From an uncultured Pelagibacteraceae bacterium (GTDB lineage: Bacteria; Pseudomonadota; Alphaproteobacteria; Pelagibacterales; Pelagibacteraceae): a DNA stretch of 64,000 nt. Position numbers and translations under genes: made by a program. Shown piece by piece: positions 54,562 to 64,000 of this stretch. Below the pieces are notes generated by a model. It was not told the DNA's origin. It saw only the letters and a program-made list of their open reading frames with translations, and made no database searches. The stretch lies in the NCBI GenBank assembly GCA_902569105.1, contig CACFTE010000002.1:43501-107500 (forward strand). Direction: 5' to 3'. Each line of letters opens with the position of its first letter. Within the stretch, counting starts at the first letter, position 1.

Positions 54562-55286
54562 ACCTTTTTGAATACGCTTATATAATTTACACTTGTATCT
54601 TTATTAGTATGCCACTTATCTGTTAAAATGTTATAATTTACGCCATCAATTTCAAATAATTTTAAACTATTTTTTTCACATAATATTTTTAGCTCATCAG
54701 GCTTTACAAATTTGAACCAGTCATGTGTTCCTGTTGGCAACCAATTAAGAATGTATTCAGCTCCTATAATAGCAAACAAGTAAGACTTAAGAGTTTTATT
54801 TATGGTAGCTATAAACATCATTCCATTTTTTTTTAATAATGAAGAACTTGATTTAATAAATAAATTTAAATCATCCACATGTTCAACAACTTCCATATTT
54901 AAAATCACATCGAATTTTTTTTTTATTTTAAGACTTTCTGGAGATGCACAAATATATTTTATATTTAAATTATTTTTCTTTGCATGTATTTGTGCAATAT
55001 TGATATTTTTCATTGATGCATCAATACCTGTTAATTTTCCTCCCAGTCTACACATTGGTTCTGTTAATAGACCACCACCACATCCAATGTCCAATATATC
55101 TAAATTTACAAAAGGTTTTTTTTTATTTTGAATATTGAATTCTTTTATGACTTTGTTTTTTATTAACTCTATTCTAATAGGATTAAATTTATGTAATGGC
55201 TTGAATTTTCCATCTGGATCCCACCATTCTTCAGCTAATTTACTAAATTTTTCTATTTCTTCTTTATTTATTGTGTTATTAGCCAT
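54558..55286 (-). CDS. ubiG: Ubiquinone biosynthesis O-methyltransferase
   Basis: A 242-aa SAM methyltransferase. The N-terminal KFSKLAEEWWDPDGKFKPLH and NPIRIELI, the SAM motif I LDILDIGCGGGLLTEPMCR and NMEVVEHVDDLN are typical of UbiG. So is NWLPTGTHDWFKFVKPDEL near the end. It methylates the two O positions in ubiquinone synthesis. The start lies 57 bp from divergent lysC. Confidence 0.95.
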   Translation of the reverse strand: MANNTINKEEIEKFSKLAEEWWDPDGKFKPLHKFNPIRIELIKNKVIKEFNIQNKKKPFVNLDILDIGCGGGLLTEPMCRLGGKLTGIDASMKNINIAQIHAKKNNLNIKYICASPESLKIKKKFDVILNMEVVEHVDDLNLFIKSSSSLLKKNGMMFIATINKTLKSYLFAIIGAEYILNWLPTGTHDWFKFVKPDELKILCEKNSLKLFEIDGVNYNILTDKWHTNKDTSVNYISVFKKV

Positions 55287-55343
55287 AAATTTTATTTTAA
55301 ATTAAACAATATTTTTTAATAAAAGATAATATAGGAAATAACA

Positions 55344-56558
55344 ATGAAAATTGTAGTGTTAAAATTTGGAGGTACTTCAGTTGGATCTATTGAAAGAATA
55401 AAAAATACAGCCAAAATTATAATTAGTTATTTAAAGCAAGGCTATAAAGTGATTGTTGTCTCATCGGCTATGAGCGGAGAAACTAATAAATTAGTTAAAT
55501 TAACAAAAAAAATTTCAAACAATTTTGCACCCTCTGAATACGACTCTATCGTTTCAACTGGAGAACAAGTCTCATGTTCATTGATTGCTGGTAGACTCAT
55601 TGATAAAGGCTTTCTATCTAGATCATGGCTAGGTTGGCAGATACCAATACTTACTAAAGGAAGTTATTCTCATTCTAGAATTTTAAGCGTGAATAAAAAA
55701 AAAATACTTCAATTCTTAAAACAAGGTGGTACACCAATAATTACTGGATTTCAGGGAATTAATGCTGAGTCTCGAATCACTACAGTTGGCAGAGGTGGAT
55801 CCGATGCAAGTGCAATTATGATGGCAAAATTTTTCAAAGCAGAAAAATGTATTATTTATACAGATGTAGATGGAGTTTATACCACAGATCCAAATGTTGC
55901 ACCAAAAGCAAAAAAAATAAAAAAAATTTCGTATGAGGAAATGTTAGAAATGGCATCACTAGGTTCAAAAGTTATGATGCCACACTCCATACAAGATGCG
56001 AGATTAAATAGAATAGATATTGAAGTTCGTTCCTCATTTAAAAACTTACCTGGTTCGTTAATCACGAAAAAAAAAAATATTTCCTCAAACAATATAATTA
56101 GAGGTGTATCATTTACTAAAAATGACACAAAAGTAACTCTTGTTGGTGTAAAAGATAAGCCAGGAGTTGCTGCATCGATTTTTGAGCCACTATTTAAAAA
56201 CTTAATTAACGTTGATATGGTGGTTCAAAATATCTCATCAAATAAAAGAGAGACTGACTTAACATTCACAATTAAAAATGACGATCTGGCAAAAACAGAA
56301 AAATTAATTAAAAATAATAGAAAAATTAACTTTAAAAAAATAACAATTGATGAAAAAGTATCAAAAGTTTCTATAGTCGGTGTAGGAATGATAACCACTC
56401 CAGGTGTTACATTCAGGATGTTTAATGCCTTAGCGAAAAAAAACATAAATATACTAGTTATATCAACATCTGAAATTAAAATATCAGTCTTAGTGGATCA
56501 AAAAAATTTAAAAAAAGCAGTTGATGTACTTCATAAAGAATTTAAATTAGACTACTGA
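55344..56558 (+). CDS. lysC: Aspartate kinase
   Basis: A 404-aa monofunctional aspartokinase. VLKFGGTSVGSIERI, VVSSAMSGETNKLV, STGEQVSCSLIAGRL, TTVGRGGSDASAIMMA and YTDVDGVYTTDPNVAPKAK form the kinase domain. Two ACT domains (VTLVGVKDKPGVAASIF, VSIVGVGMITTPGVTFRMF) follow for Lys/Thr feedback. It phosphorylates aspartate at the head of the Lys/Thr/Met/DAP pathways. ispG begins 9 bp downstream. Confidence 0.96.
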   Translation: MKIVVLKFGGTSVGSIERIKNTAKIIISYLKQGYKVIVVSSAMSGETNKLVKLTKKISNNFAPSEYDSIVSTGEQVSCSLIAGRLIDKGFLSRSWLGWQIPILTKGSYSHSRILSVNKKKILQFLKQGGTPIITGFQGINAESRITTVGRGGSDASAIMMAKFFKAEKCIIYTDVDGVYTTDPNVAPKAKKIKKISYEEMLEMASLGSKVMMPHSIQDARLNRIDIEVRSSFKNLPGSLITKKKNISSNNIIRGVSFTKNDTKVTLVGVKDKPGVAASIFEPLFKNLINVDMVVQNISSNKRETDLTFTIKNDDLAKTEKLIKNNRKINFKKITIDEKVSKVSIVGVGMITTPGVTFRMFNALAKKNINILVISTSEIKISVLVDQKNLKKAVDVLHKEFKLDY

Positions 56559-56567
56559 TTAATATTT

Positions 56568-57677
56568 ATGAGCATAAGACCATTTAGGGACATCAAAAGA
56601 AGAAAAACAAAAGTGATTTCAGTTGGCAAGGTAAAAATTGGAGGAGATAATCCTATTTCAGTCCAATCAATGACTAATACTAAAACAACAGATATAAAAT
56701 CTACCATAAATCAGATAAATCAAATTGAGGAAGAAGGTGCTGATATTGTCAGAGTTTCTTGCCCAGATGAAAAATCATCATTAGCTTTAAAAGAAATTAT
56801 AAAAAACATAAATCTTCCTGTAGTTGCTGATATTCATTTTCATTATAAAAGAGCACTAGAAGCTGCTGAAAACGGTGCATCTTGTTTAAGAATTAACCCA
56901 GGCAATATTGGAGACAAAAAAAAAGTTAAAGAAATAATTAAAGCTGCTAAAAATAACAATTGTGCAATACGAGTAGGTGTAAATTCTGGTTCACTAGAAA
57001 AAGATATTTTAGAAAAATATAAAGAACCTTGTCCTGAGGCTTTAGTAGAAAGTGCCTTAAGGAATATAAGAATTCTAGAAGATGAGGATTTTTTTAATTT
57101 AAAAGTTAGCGTAAAATCCTCAGATGTTTTTCTGTCTTTATGGTCTTATCGTCAATTGTCTAAACAAATCGAATATCCAATACATCTTGGTATTACCGAA
57201 GCTGGAAGCTTAATTCCTGGAAGTATAAAATCTTCAATTGGTCTTGGAACTTTATTATTGGAAGGGATTGGTGATACAATAAGAGTTTCTTTATCAGACG
57301 ACCCAGTAAAAGAAGTCAAGATAGGAAATGAAATATTAAAGTCTTTAAACCTAAAAAAAAAGGGAATAAATATTATTTCTTGCCCATCGTGTGCCAGACA
57401 GGGTTTTGATGTTATTAAAACTGTAAAAATATTAGAGGATAAACTTTCTCATATAAAATCTCCAATTACACTGTCAATTATTGGGTGTGTTGTAAATGGA
57501 CCAGGTGAAGCATCATCTACAGACCTAGGTATAACCGGAGGAGGCAACAATAATCATATGTTATATATTAATGGTAATCAAATGAAGAAAATAAATACTG
57601 ATGAAATGGTCGAACAAATAATTTTAATGATAGAAAAAAAAGAGCAAGAATTAAAATTATCTTCTAGAAAAGAATAA
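56568..57677 (+). CDS. ispG: 4-hydroxy-3-methylbut-2-enyl-diphosphate synthase
   Basis: A 369-aa GcpE/IspG of the non-mevalonate isoprenoid pathway. [15 protein letters not shown] opens the TIM barrel, [20 protein letters not shown] and LRINPGNIG follow, then LGITEAG. The 4Fe-4S cluster ligands lie in [12 protein letters not shown] (two Cys) and [17 protein letters not shown] (one Cys plus Glu). The length equals the E. coli enzyme. prfA begins 7 bp downstream. Confidence 0.96.
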   Translation: MSIRPFRDIKRRKTKVISVGKVKIGGDNPISVQSMTNTKTTDIKSTINQINQIEEEGADIVRVSCPDEKSSLALKEIIKNINLPVVADIHFHYKRALEAAENGASCLRINPGNIGDKKKVKEIIKAAKNNNCAIRVGVNSGSLEKDILEKYKEPCPEALVESALRNIRILEDEDFFNLKVSVKSSDVFLSLWSYRQLSKQIEYPIHLGITEAGSLIPGSIKSSIGLGTLLLEGIGDTIRVSLSDDPVKEVKIGNEILKSLNLKKKGINIISCPSCARQGFDVIKTVKILEDKLSHIKSPITLSIIGCVVNGPGEASSTDLGITGGGNNNHMLYINGNQMKKINTDEMVEQIILMIEKKEQELKLSSRKE

Positions 57678-57684
57678 AAATTAG

Positions 57685-58761
57685 ATGTCTCTTCCCAAAA
57701 ATAAAGTTAAAGAAATAATAGATAAACACTCAAGATTAGAAAAGGAACTATCTAGTACAGAATTAGATAGTAAATCCTACGCCCAAAAGTCCAAGGAATA
57801 TTCTAGCCTAAGTGACATTATTAAATATGCCCAAGATTATTCTAATTTTGAAGAAAATAAGAAAGAACTAGAAAAAATGGTATTGGATGGTCATAATGAT
57901 CAAGAGCTTAAAGTATTAGCAAAATCAGAATTAGATAATTTAATTAAAAATCAAGAGCAGAACGAACTAAAATTAAAAATATTTTTGTTACCAAAAGACG
58001 AAGCAGATTCTAAAAATGCGATTTTAGAAATAAGAGCAGGTACAGGAGGGCTTGAGGCTAGCTTATTTGCATCTGACCTTTTTAAAATGTACGAAAAAGT
58101 ATGTAACAATAAAAATTGGAAATTAGAGTTAATAAGTTTATCCAAAAGTGATGCCGGTGGTCTTAAAGAGGTCATTGCATCAATTAAAGGAAAAAATATA
58201 TATTCCTCATTAAAATATGAGAGTGGAGTTCATAGAGTTCAGCGTGTACCTGACACAGAAACACAAGGAAGAGTCCATACCTCTGCAGCTACAGTTGCAG
58301 TATTACCAGAAGCTGAGGATGTAGATGTAAAAATTGAGGATAAAGATTTAAGAATTGATGTTTTCAGAAGCAGTGGCCCAGGAGGTCAAAGTGTAAATAC
58401 GACTGATAGTGCAGTTAGAGTCACACACATTCCTAGTGGTATTGTAGTAAGTCAACAAGATGAGAAATCACAAATACGAAATAGAGAGAAAGCCTTAAAA
58501 ATTCTTCGTTCAAGATTGTATGAATTTGAAAGAAAAAAAATTGATGATCAAAGATCTAGAGATAGAAAAAGCAAAATTGGTACAGGGGATAGATCTGAGA
58601 GAATAAGAACATATAATTTCCCACAAGGTAGAGTAACAGATCACAGGATAAACCTTACTCTTCATAAACTTGAGGAATTTATGCAAGGTGAAATTTTTGA
58701 TGAACTAATCGAAAATCTTGATTTACAAGCCCAAGAAGAACAATTAGAAAATCTAAATTAA
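57685..58761 (+). CDS. prfA: Peptide chain release factor 1
   Basis: A 358-aa class I release factor. The codon-recognition PxT lies in [18 protein letters not shown], which is RF1-type, so it reads UAA and UAG. The catalytic GGQ is in [38 protein letters not shown] is also typical. Its stop overlaps the start of prmC by one base. PrmC methylates the GGQ glutamine. Confidence 0.96.
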   Translation: MSLPKNKVKEIIDKHSRLEKELSSTELDSKSYAQKSKEYSSLSDIIKYAQDYSNFEENKKELEKMVLDGHNDQELKVLAKSELDNLIKNQEQNELKLKIFLLPKDEADSKNAILEIRAGTGGLEASLFASDLFKMYEKVCNNKNWKLELISLSKSDAGGLKEVIASIKGKNIYSSLKYESGVHRVQRVPDTETQGRVHTSAATVAVLPEAEDVDVKIEDKDLRIDVFRSSGPGGQSVNTTDSAVRVTHIPSGIVVSQQDEKSQIRNREKALKILRSRLYEFERKKIDDQRSRDRKSKIGTGDRSERIRTYNFPQGRVTDHRINLTLHKLEEFMQGEIFDELIENLDLQAQEEQLENLN

Positions 58762-59606
58762 TGAATTATAGAAACGTTATTTCTAGAGGTACAAAAATTT
58801 TAAACAACAATTCTATCAAGACAGCAAACATTGACTCAGAAATTTTGTTTTCAACATCTATTAAAAAAAGTAGAGAAGATATTATTCTTAATTGTGAACA
58901 AAAAGTAAATTATCAAGAAATTAAAAATTATTTAAAACTAATTTATCGAAGGAAGCAAAAAGAACCTGTTTCCTTGATAACTGGGAATAGATTTTTTTGG
59001 AAATATAATTTTAAAGTTGATAAAAATGTTTTGACACCTAGATTCGAGACCGAAATATTGGTAGAGCAAATATTAAAAACTTTTAATCAATCTGAAAATC
59101 TAAATGTACTAGATGTTGGCTTAGGCTCAGGATGTATATTAATATCTCTTTTAAAAGATAAAAGTAAATGGCATGGTACAGGCCTAGATATATCTAATTT
59201 AGCTATTAAAAATGCAAAAATTAATGCAAAAATACAACAGGTTGATAATAGAATTAGATTTATCAATTCAGATATTGACAAATTTTCAAGTAGTAAATAT
59301 GATTTAATAGTATCTAACCCACCTTATATAAATAAAGTTGGTTATAATAATCTTGATTTAAGTGTAAAAGGTTATGAGCCAAAAGTGGCTCTCTGTGGTG
59401 GTGTAGATGGATACAAAATTATCGATAAAATAATAAAAAAAAGTAAAATAATTTTGAAAAATACAGGAACATTAGCTTTTGAGATAGGCTCAGGACAACA
59501 TTACAAAGTGAGAGAACATTTAAAAAAAAATGGTTTCTATGTTTTTAAATTGATTGAAGACTATCAAAATATCAAAAGATGCATATTAGCAAGAAAAATT
59601 AAATAA
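58761..59606 (+). CDS. prmC: Release factor glutamine methyltransferase
   Basis: A 281-aa enzyme with an N-terminal helical domain (DSEILFSTSIKKSREDIIL) and a SAM fold (VLTPRFETEILVE, LDVGLGSGCILISLL). The glutamine-binding motif is YDLIVSNPPYINK. It methylates the GGQ glutamine of RF1/RF2. It is coupled to prfA and overlaps the DUF4167 gene by one base. Confidence 0.95.
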   Translation: MNYRNVISRGTKILNNNSIKTANIDSEILFSTSIKKSREDIILNCEQKVNYQEIKNYLKLIYRRKQKEPVSLITGNRFFWKYNFKVDKNVLTPRFETEILVEQILKTFNQSENLNVLDVGLGSGCILISLLKDKSKWHGTGLDISNLAIKNAKINAKIQQVDNRIRFINSDIDKFSSSKYDLIVSNPPYINKVGYNNLDLSVKGYEPKVALCGGVDGYKIIDKIIKKSKIILKNTGTLAFEIGSGQHYKVREHLKKNGFYVFKLIEDYQNIKRCILARKIK

Positions 59607-59995
59607 TGAGAAACTTTAAAAATAATAGAAGAAGATTCAGAAATAATTCGTTTGATAGGAACTTGAAAGTTCACTCAAGTGATCAAAGTTTAAATTCAGG
59701 CCTTGGAAATGTGTCTGATTTTAAGAAAAAAAACTTTTCAAGAAATAACTTTAATACAACTAAACTAGTTCAAAAATATTCAGATCTTGCAAGAGAAGCT
59801 TTATCGAGTGGAGATAAAATATTGTATGAAAATTACATGCAACATGCCGAGCATTTTGTTAGACTTTCTGAAAATAATAACAATAATACAAATATTAAAA
59901 ATAATTCTACTAACGGAGTAAATAATTCAAATCTTGAAAAAATTAAAGAAGTTGATCAAAAATTAAATGATCAAGTTCAAGTAGAAGAGAACTAA
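59606..59995 (+). CDS. DUF4167 family protein
   Basis: A 129-aa protein. The N-terminal MRNFKNNRRRFRNNSFDRN is Arg/Asn-rich and the core KYSDLAREALSSGDKILYENYMQHAEHFVRL matches DUF4167, an alphaproteobacterial family usually next to prmC. It is likely an RNA-binding or ribosome-linked protein, but function is unknown. The C-terminal half is a low-complexity Asn-rich tail. Confidence 0.85.
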   Translation: MRNFKNNRRRFRNNSFDRNLKVHSSDQSLNSGLGNVSDFKKKNFSRNNFNTTKLVQKYSDLAREALSSGDKILYENYMQHAEHFVRLSENNNNNTNIKNNSTNGVNNSNLEKIKEVDQKLNDQVQVEEN

Positions 59996-61305
59996 TTTTG
60001 ACTATTTATTAACTCTGACTTCAAAACATTTATCTTAATTTTAGCTATTTCAAAATCTTCTCTATTTTTACCAGTTAATTTTTTTCCTGAAGGCAGCTTT
60101 AGTGTTTGTGAATTAATTTTTTTTCCATTTTTGATTACTTCATAATGTAAATGTGGTCCAGTCGACATACCAGTTGATCCTACATAACCAATTACTTGAC
60201 CTTGGGTAACCCTTACTCCTTTTTTAATACCTCTTGCGAATTTTGACATATGTGCATAGACAGTACTGTATGTACTGTTATGTCTTATTTTGACACAATT
60301 TCCACCACCACCACACCAACCAGCTTTTAAAACTACACCAGTTCCAGAGGCCATTATTGGAGTTCCAGTAGGAGCTGCAAAGTCTGTTCCTTGATGCATT
60401 TTATTATATCCAAGAATTGGATGCTTACGCATACCATAGCTAGAAGATAGTCTTGCACCATTTATAGGAGTTTTCATTAAAGTTTTTTTAATACTTTGTC
60501 CGTTAGACTCAAAATGATCATTAATTTTATTTTTTTCAGAATTAAAATAAAATAGCTCTAGAGATTTTCCTTGTAAAATCAAATTTGCATAAAGAATATT
60601 TCCAAAATCTACTGTTTTATTTTCATCATTTTTATATTCTTCATAAACAATTTGAAAACTATCATTTTTTCTAATGTCCCTTTGAAAATCAACTTGGAAA
60701 CCATATATCTGAGCGAATTGTACGATTATATTTGGGTCTATTTTTTTCTCTATAGCTGCTTTGTAAAGACTGCTTTTTATAAAATTTTCTCTATAAACAT
60801 TAGCTAATACTAGCTCCTTTTTTAATTCTATTGAACTGAAAGAATTTTTTTCATTAGTATAAATAACTAAATCTCTTTTTTTATTTATAGGAATTACTAT
60901 TTTTACAATTTTTCTGTTACTTAAATTATCTATATCAAAAGAAATTTTTTGATTCTCATATAGATTAAATTTTATTTTGTTTGACAATATGAAGTCTAAA
61001 ATTTTTTTCTTTTCTTCTTTATCCAGGTTTATTTTGTTTAACAAATTATTAAAGTTTTCTCCTGGGCCTATAACAAAATTGATTTTTTCAAATCTAGGAT
61101 TTAATGAATTTGAGATGGATTCTAATGTTTTATGTAAATAAGTATTTTGAAGAATATTTTCTATGCTATTTAGTTGCTCAGATCTAAACTTATCGTAGGT
61201 GTTAATAATAATTATAGCAAAAGTTATTAAAAACATTAAAATTATAAAGGAACGAAACTCTTTAAACTTTTGATATAGCTGACTTTTTAAAAAGTAATTA
61301 ATCAT
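59992..61305 (-). CDS. M23 family metallopeptidase (OapA/MepM-like)
   Basis: A 437-aa protein with one N-terminal membrane segment (about 18-36) and a periplasmic region holding a regulatory domain (GPGENFNNLLNKINL, LNIIV-type repeat). The C-terminal LytM domain has HQGTDFAAPTGTPI and YAHMSKFARGIKKG, then GPHLHYEVIKNGK. The H-x(3)-D and HxH zinc ligands are intact, so it is probably an active peptidoglycan endopeptidase. It overlaps the DUF4167 gene by 4 nt. Confidence 0.92.
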   Translation of the reverse strand: MINYFLKSQLYQKFKEFRSFIILMFLITFAIIIINTYDKFRSEQLNSIENILQNTYLHKTLESISNSLNPRFEKINFVIGPGENFNNLLNKINLDKEEKKKILDFILSNKIKFNLYENQKISFDIDNLSNRKIVKIVIPINKKRDLVIYTNEKNSFSSIELKKELVLANVYRENFIKSSLYKAAIEKKIDPNIIVQFAQIYGFQVDFQRDIRKNDSFQIVYEEYKNDENKTVDFGNILYANLILQGKSLELFYFNSEKNKINDHFESNGQSIKKTLMKTPINGARLSSSYGMRKHPILGYNKMHQGTDFAAPTGTPIMASGTGVVLKAGWCGGGGNCVKIRHNSTYSTVYAHMSKFARGIKKGVRVTQGQVIGYVGSTGMSTGPHLHYEVIKNGKKINSQTLKLPSGKKLTGKNREDFEIAKIKINVLKSELINSQN

Positions 61306-61359
61306 TAAAAAACGTTAAATATAAAGGGTTTTTTAACATATTTTTTTATATCTAATAGC

Positions 61360-61387
61360 TTGATTTATATATTTTTTAGCATATAAG
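61360..61387 (+). promoter_or_regulatory. Candidate rRNA promoter
   Basis: TTGATT (61360-61365) and TATAAG (61382-61387) are 16 bp apart. A start near 61394 gives a leader of about 175 nt before 16S. The -10 box equals that of the 4658 promoter. The leader also contains a short CGGGCT/AGCTCG hairpin. The assignment is from motifs only. Confidence 0.4.
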
Positions 61388-61469
61388 CGACCCACTTAAC
61401 TTGAAAAAAGTTATATTTATCGGGCTTTTTAGCTCGATTAGCTATTTAATTTGTTAAAATTTAAGAAGA

Positions 61470-61514
61470 GAAGTGTGGACGGTTAAGGTTACCAAAATTT
61501 GTCGTACACACTTC
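61470..61514 (+). other. Leader stem upstream of 16S
   Basis: GAAGTGTG (61470-61477) pairs with CACACTTC (61507-61514) around a loop. It probably forms a leader hairpin of the rRNA precursor, perhaps antitermination or RNase III processing structure. The rest of the 265-bp gap before 16S is AT-rich and shows nothing else I can name. Confidence 0.5.
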
Positions 61515-61569
61515 AATCACATATAAATTTATTCTTAGATTTATATGGAAGCTAGTGTGCGCCGTTTTT

Positions 61570-63044
<1,475 letters not shown>

Positions 63045-63149
63045 CTAAGGATGATTAAGGAATATTTCTTAATCTAAATAATTAACAGGATAATGTTGAC
63101 CGTCCTCATTTCTCTTCTTAAAAATTTAAAGTGTTACTTTGACTTAAAC

Positions 63150-63226
63150 GGGCCGGTAGCTCAGTTGGTTAGAGCACACCCTTGATAAGGGTGGGGTCGA
63201 AAGTTCGAGTCTTTCTCGGCCCACCA
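63150..63226 (+). tRNA. tRNA-Ile (GAT)
   Basis: Lies in the 16S-23S spacer. Acceptor arms GGGCCGG/TCGGCCC pair, with the first position a wobble-free G-C. The anticodon loop is CTTGATA, giving GAT. The T loop TTCGAGT and encoded CCA complete it. Ile and Ala tRNAs in this order are standard for rRNA spacers. Confidence 0.95.
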
Positions 63227-63237
63227 TGTTTTATTAT

Positions 63238-63313
63238 GGGGGATTAGCTCAGCTGGGAGAGCGCCTGATTTGCATTCAGGAGGTCAGCGGTTCGATCCCG
63301 CTATCCTCCACCA
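63238..63313 (+). tRNA. tRNA-Ala (TGC)
   Basis: Second spacer tRNA, 11 bp after tRNA-Ile. Acceptor arms GGGGGAT/ATCCTCC pair with one wobble, and the anticodon loop is TTTGCAT with TGC. The T arm is GCGGTTCGATCCCGC, and CCA is encoded. Confidence 0.95.
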
Positions 63314-63372
63314 TTAACACTTCGTTATTTAATTTGTGAAAAAAAATATATTAATATCAATATCTATATCCG

Positions 63373-63420
63373 ATTGTTCGAATAGATGAACAATCATTAA
63401 TGTTCGAATAGATGAACATT
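63373..63420 (+). repeat. Tandem pair of near-identical hairpins in the rRNA spacer
   Basis: Hairpin 1: ATTGTTC (63373-63379), loop GAATAGAT, GAACAAT (63388-63394). Hairpin 2: AATGTTC (63399-63405), the same loop GAATAGAT, GAACATT (63414-63420). The 18-base core TGTTCGAATAGATGAACA is exactly repeated. A further stem (CACAGAA/TTCTGTG, 63441-63459) lies next to 23S. They may be RNase III sites in the precursor. Confidence 0.75.
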
Positions 63421-63462
63421 TTTATAAAAATTTGATTCAACACAGAATTTTTTTCTGTGCAT

Positions 63463-64000
<538 letters not shown>

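Overview
The window looks like a chromosome segment from a SAR11-type (Pelagibacterales) alphaproteobacterium. The DNA is very AT-rich with Lys/Ile/Asn-rich proteins. Gene packing is extreme: many stop/start overlaps of 1 to 50 bases and no gene-free stretch above about 300 bases. The gene order is alphaproteobacterial (murA-DUF2948-hisD-infA, aroA-cmk-rpsA-ihfB, prfA-prmC-DUF4167, gcrA), and the 16S sequence has a SAR11-like appearance. This is my reading of the sequence, not a database result.

Layout. 1-2080 (minus): yidC (cut by the window edge), yidD, rnpA, rpmH. 2163-4543: a VTT membrane protein, a GDP-mannose-dehydratase-like epimerase and a DPM1-type glycosyltransferase. 4552-12511: tRNA-Thr, two small basic ORFs, dcd, murA, DUF2948, hisD, infA, tRNA-Phe, a cold-shock gene, tRNA-His, then hisS-hisZ-hisG. 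12514-18705 (minus): an unusual operon headed by a divergent RpoH-like sigma factor, followed by a NurA-like nuclease, a HerA-like ATPase and six small unknown genes. 18854-21938 (minus): a two-gene unit of an SMC-like/DUF3696 ATPase and an unrecognised partner. 22029-25762: rmuC, an MGME1-like exonuclease, sbcB and trxA. 25759-38191 (minus): folC, accD, trpA, trpB, trpF, pyrF, ihfB, rpsA, cmk, aroA, lptB, lptC, kdsD, rnd. 38205-50235: an NDUFA9-like reductase, gcrA, argD, argF, cycM, kdsB, pheA, the SRP RNA, dnaX, ybaB, recR, glcB, accA. 50230-61305: secA (split by a frameshift), argJ, DUF1178, ubiG, lysC, ispG, prfA, prmC, DUF4167, an M23 peptidase. 61360-64000: rRNA operon 16S, tRNA-Ile, tRNA-Ala, 23S (cut by the window edge).

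The accessory core is 12.5-25.4 kb. It puts a sigma-like regulator, a HerA/NurA helicase-nuclease pair and an SMC-like ATPase unit next to three more DNA-end-processing genes (rmuC, MGME1-like, sbcB). The best candidate for an undescribed system is the sigma-NurA-HerA operon with its small satellite genes, plausibly a DNA-processing or anti-phage cassette carrying its own transcription factor. Other oddities are a cytidylate kinase lacking the P-loop lysine, a FolC with an altered P-loop, a tail-anchored AccA, a homopolymer frameshift in secA, and a tRNA-His without encoded G-1 next to a matching derived-type hisS.
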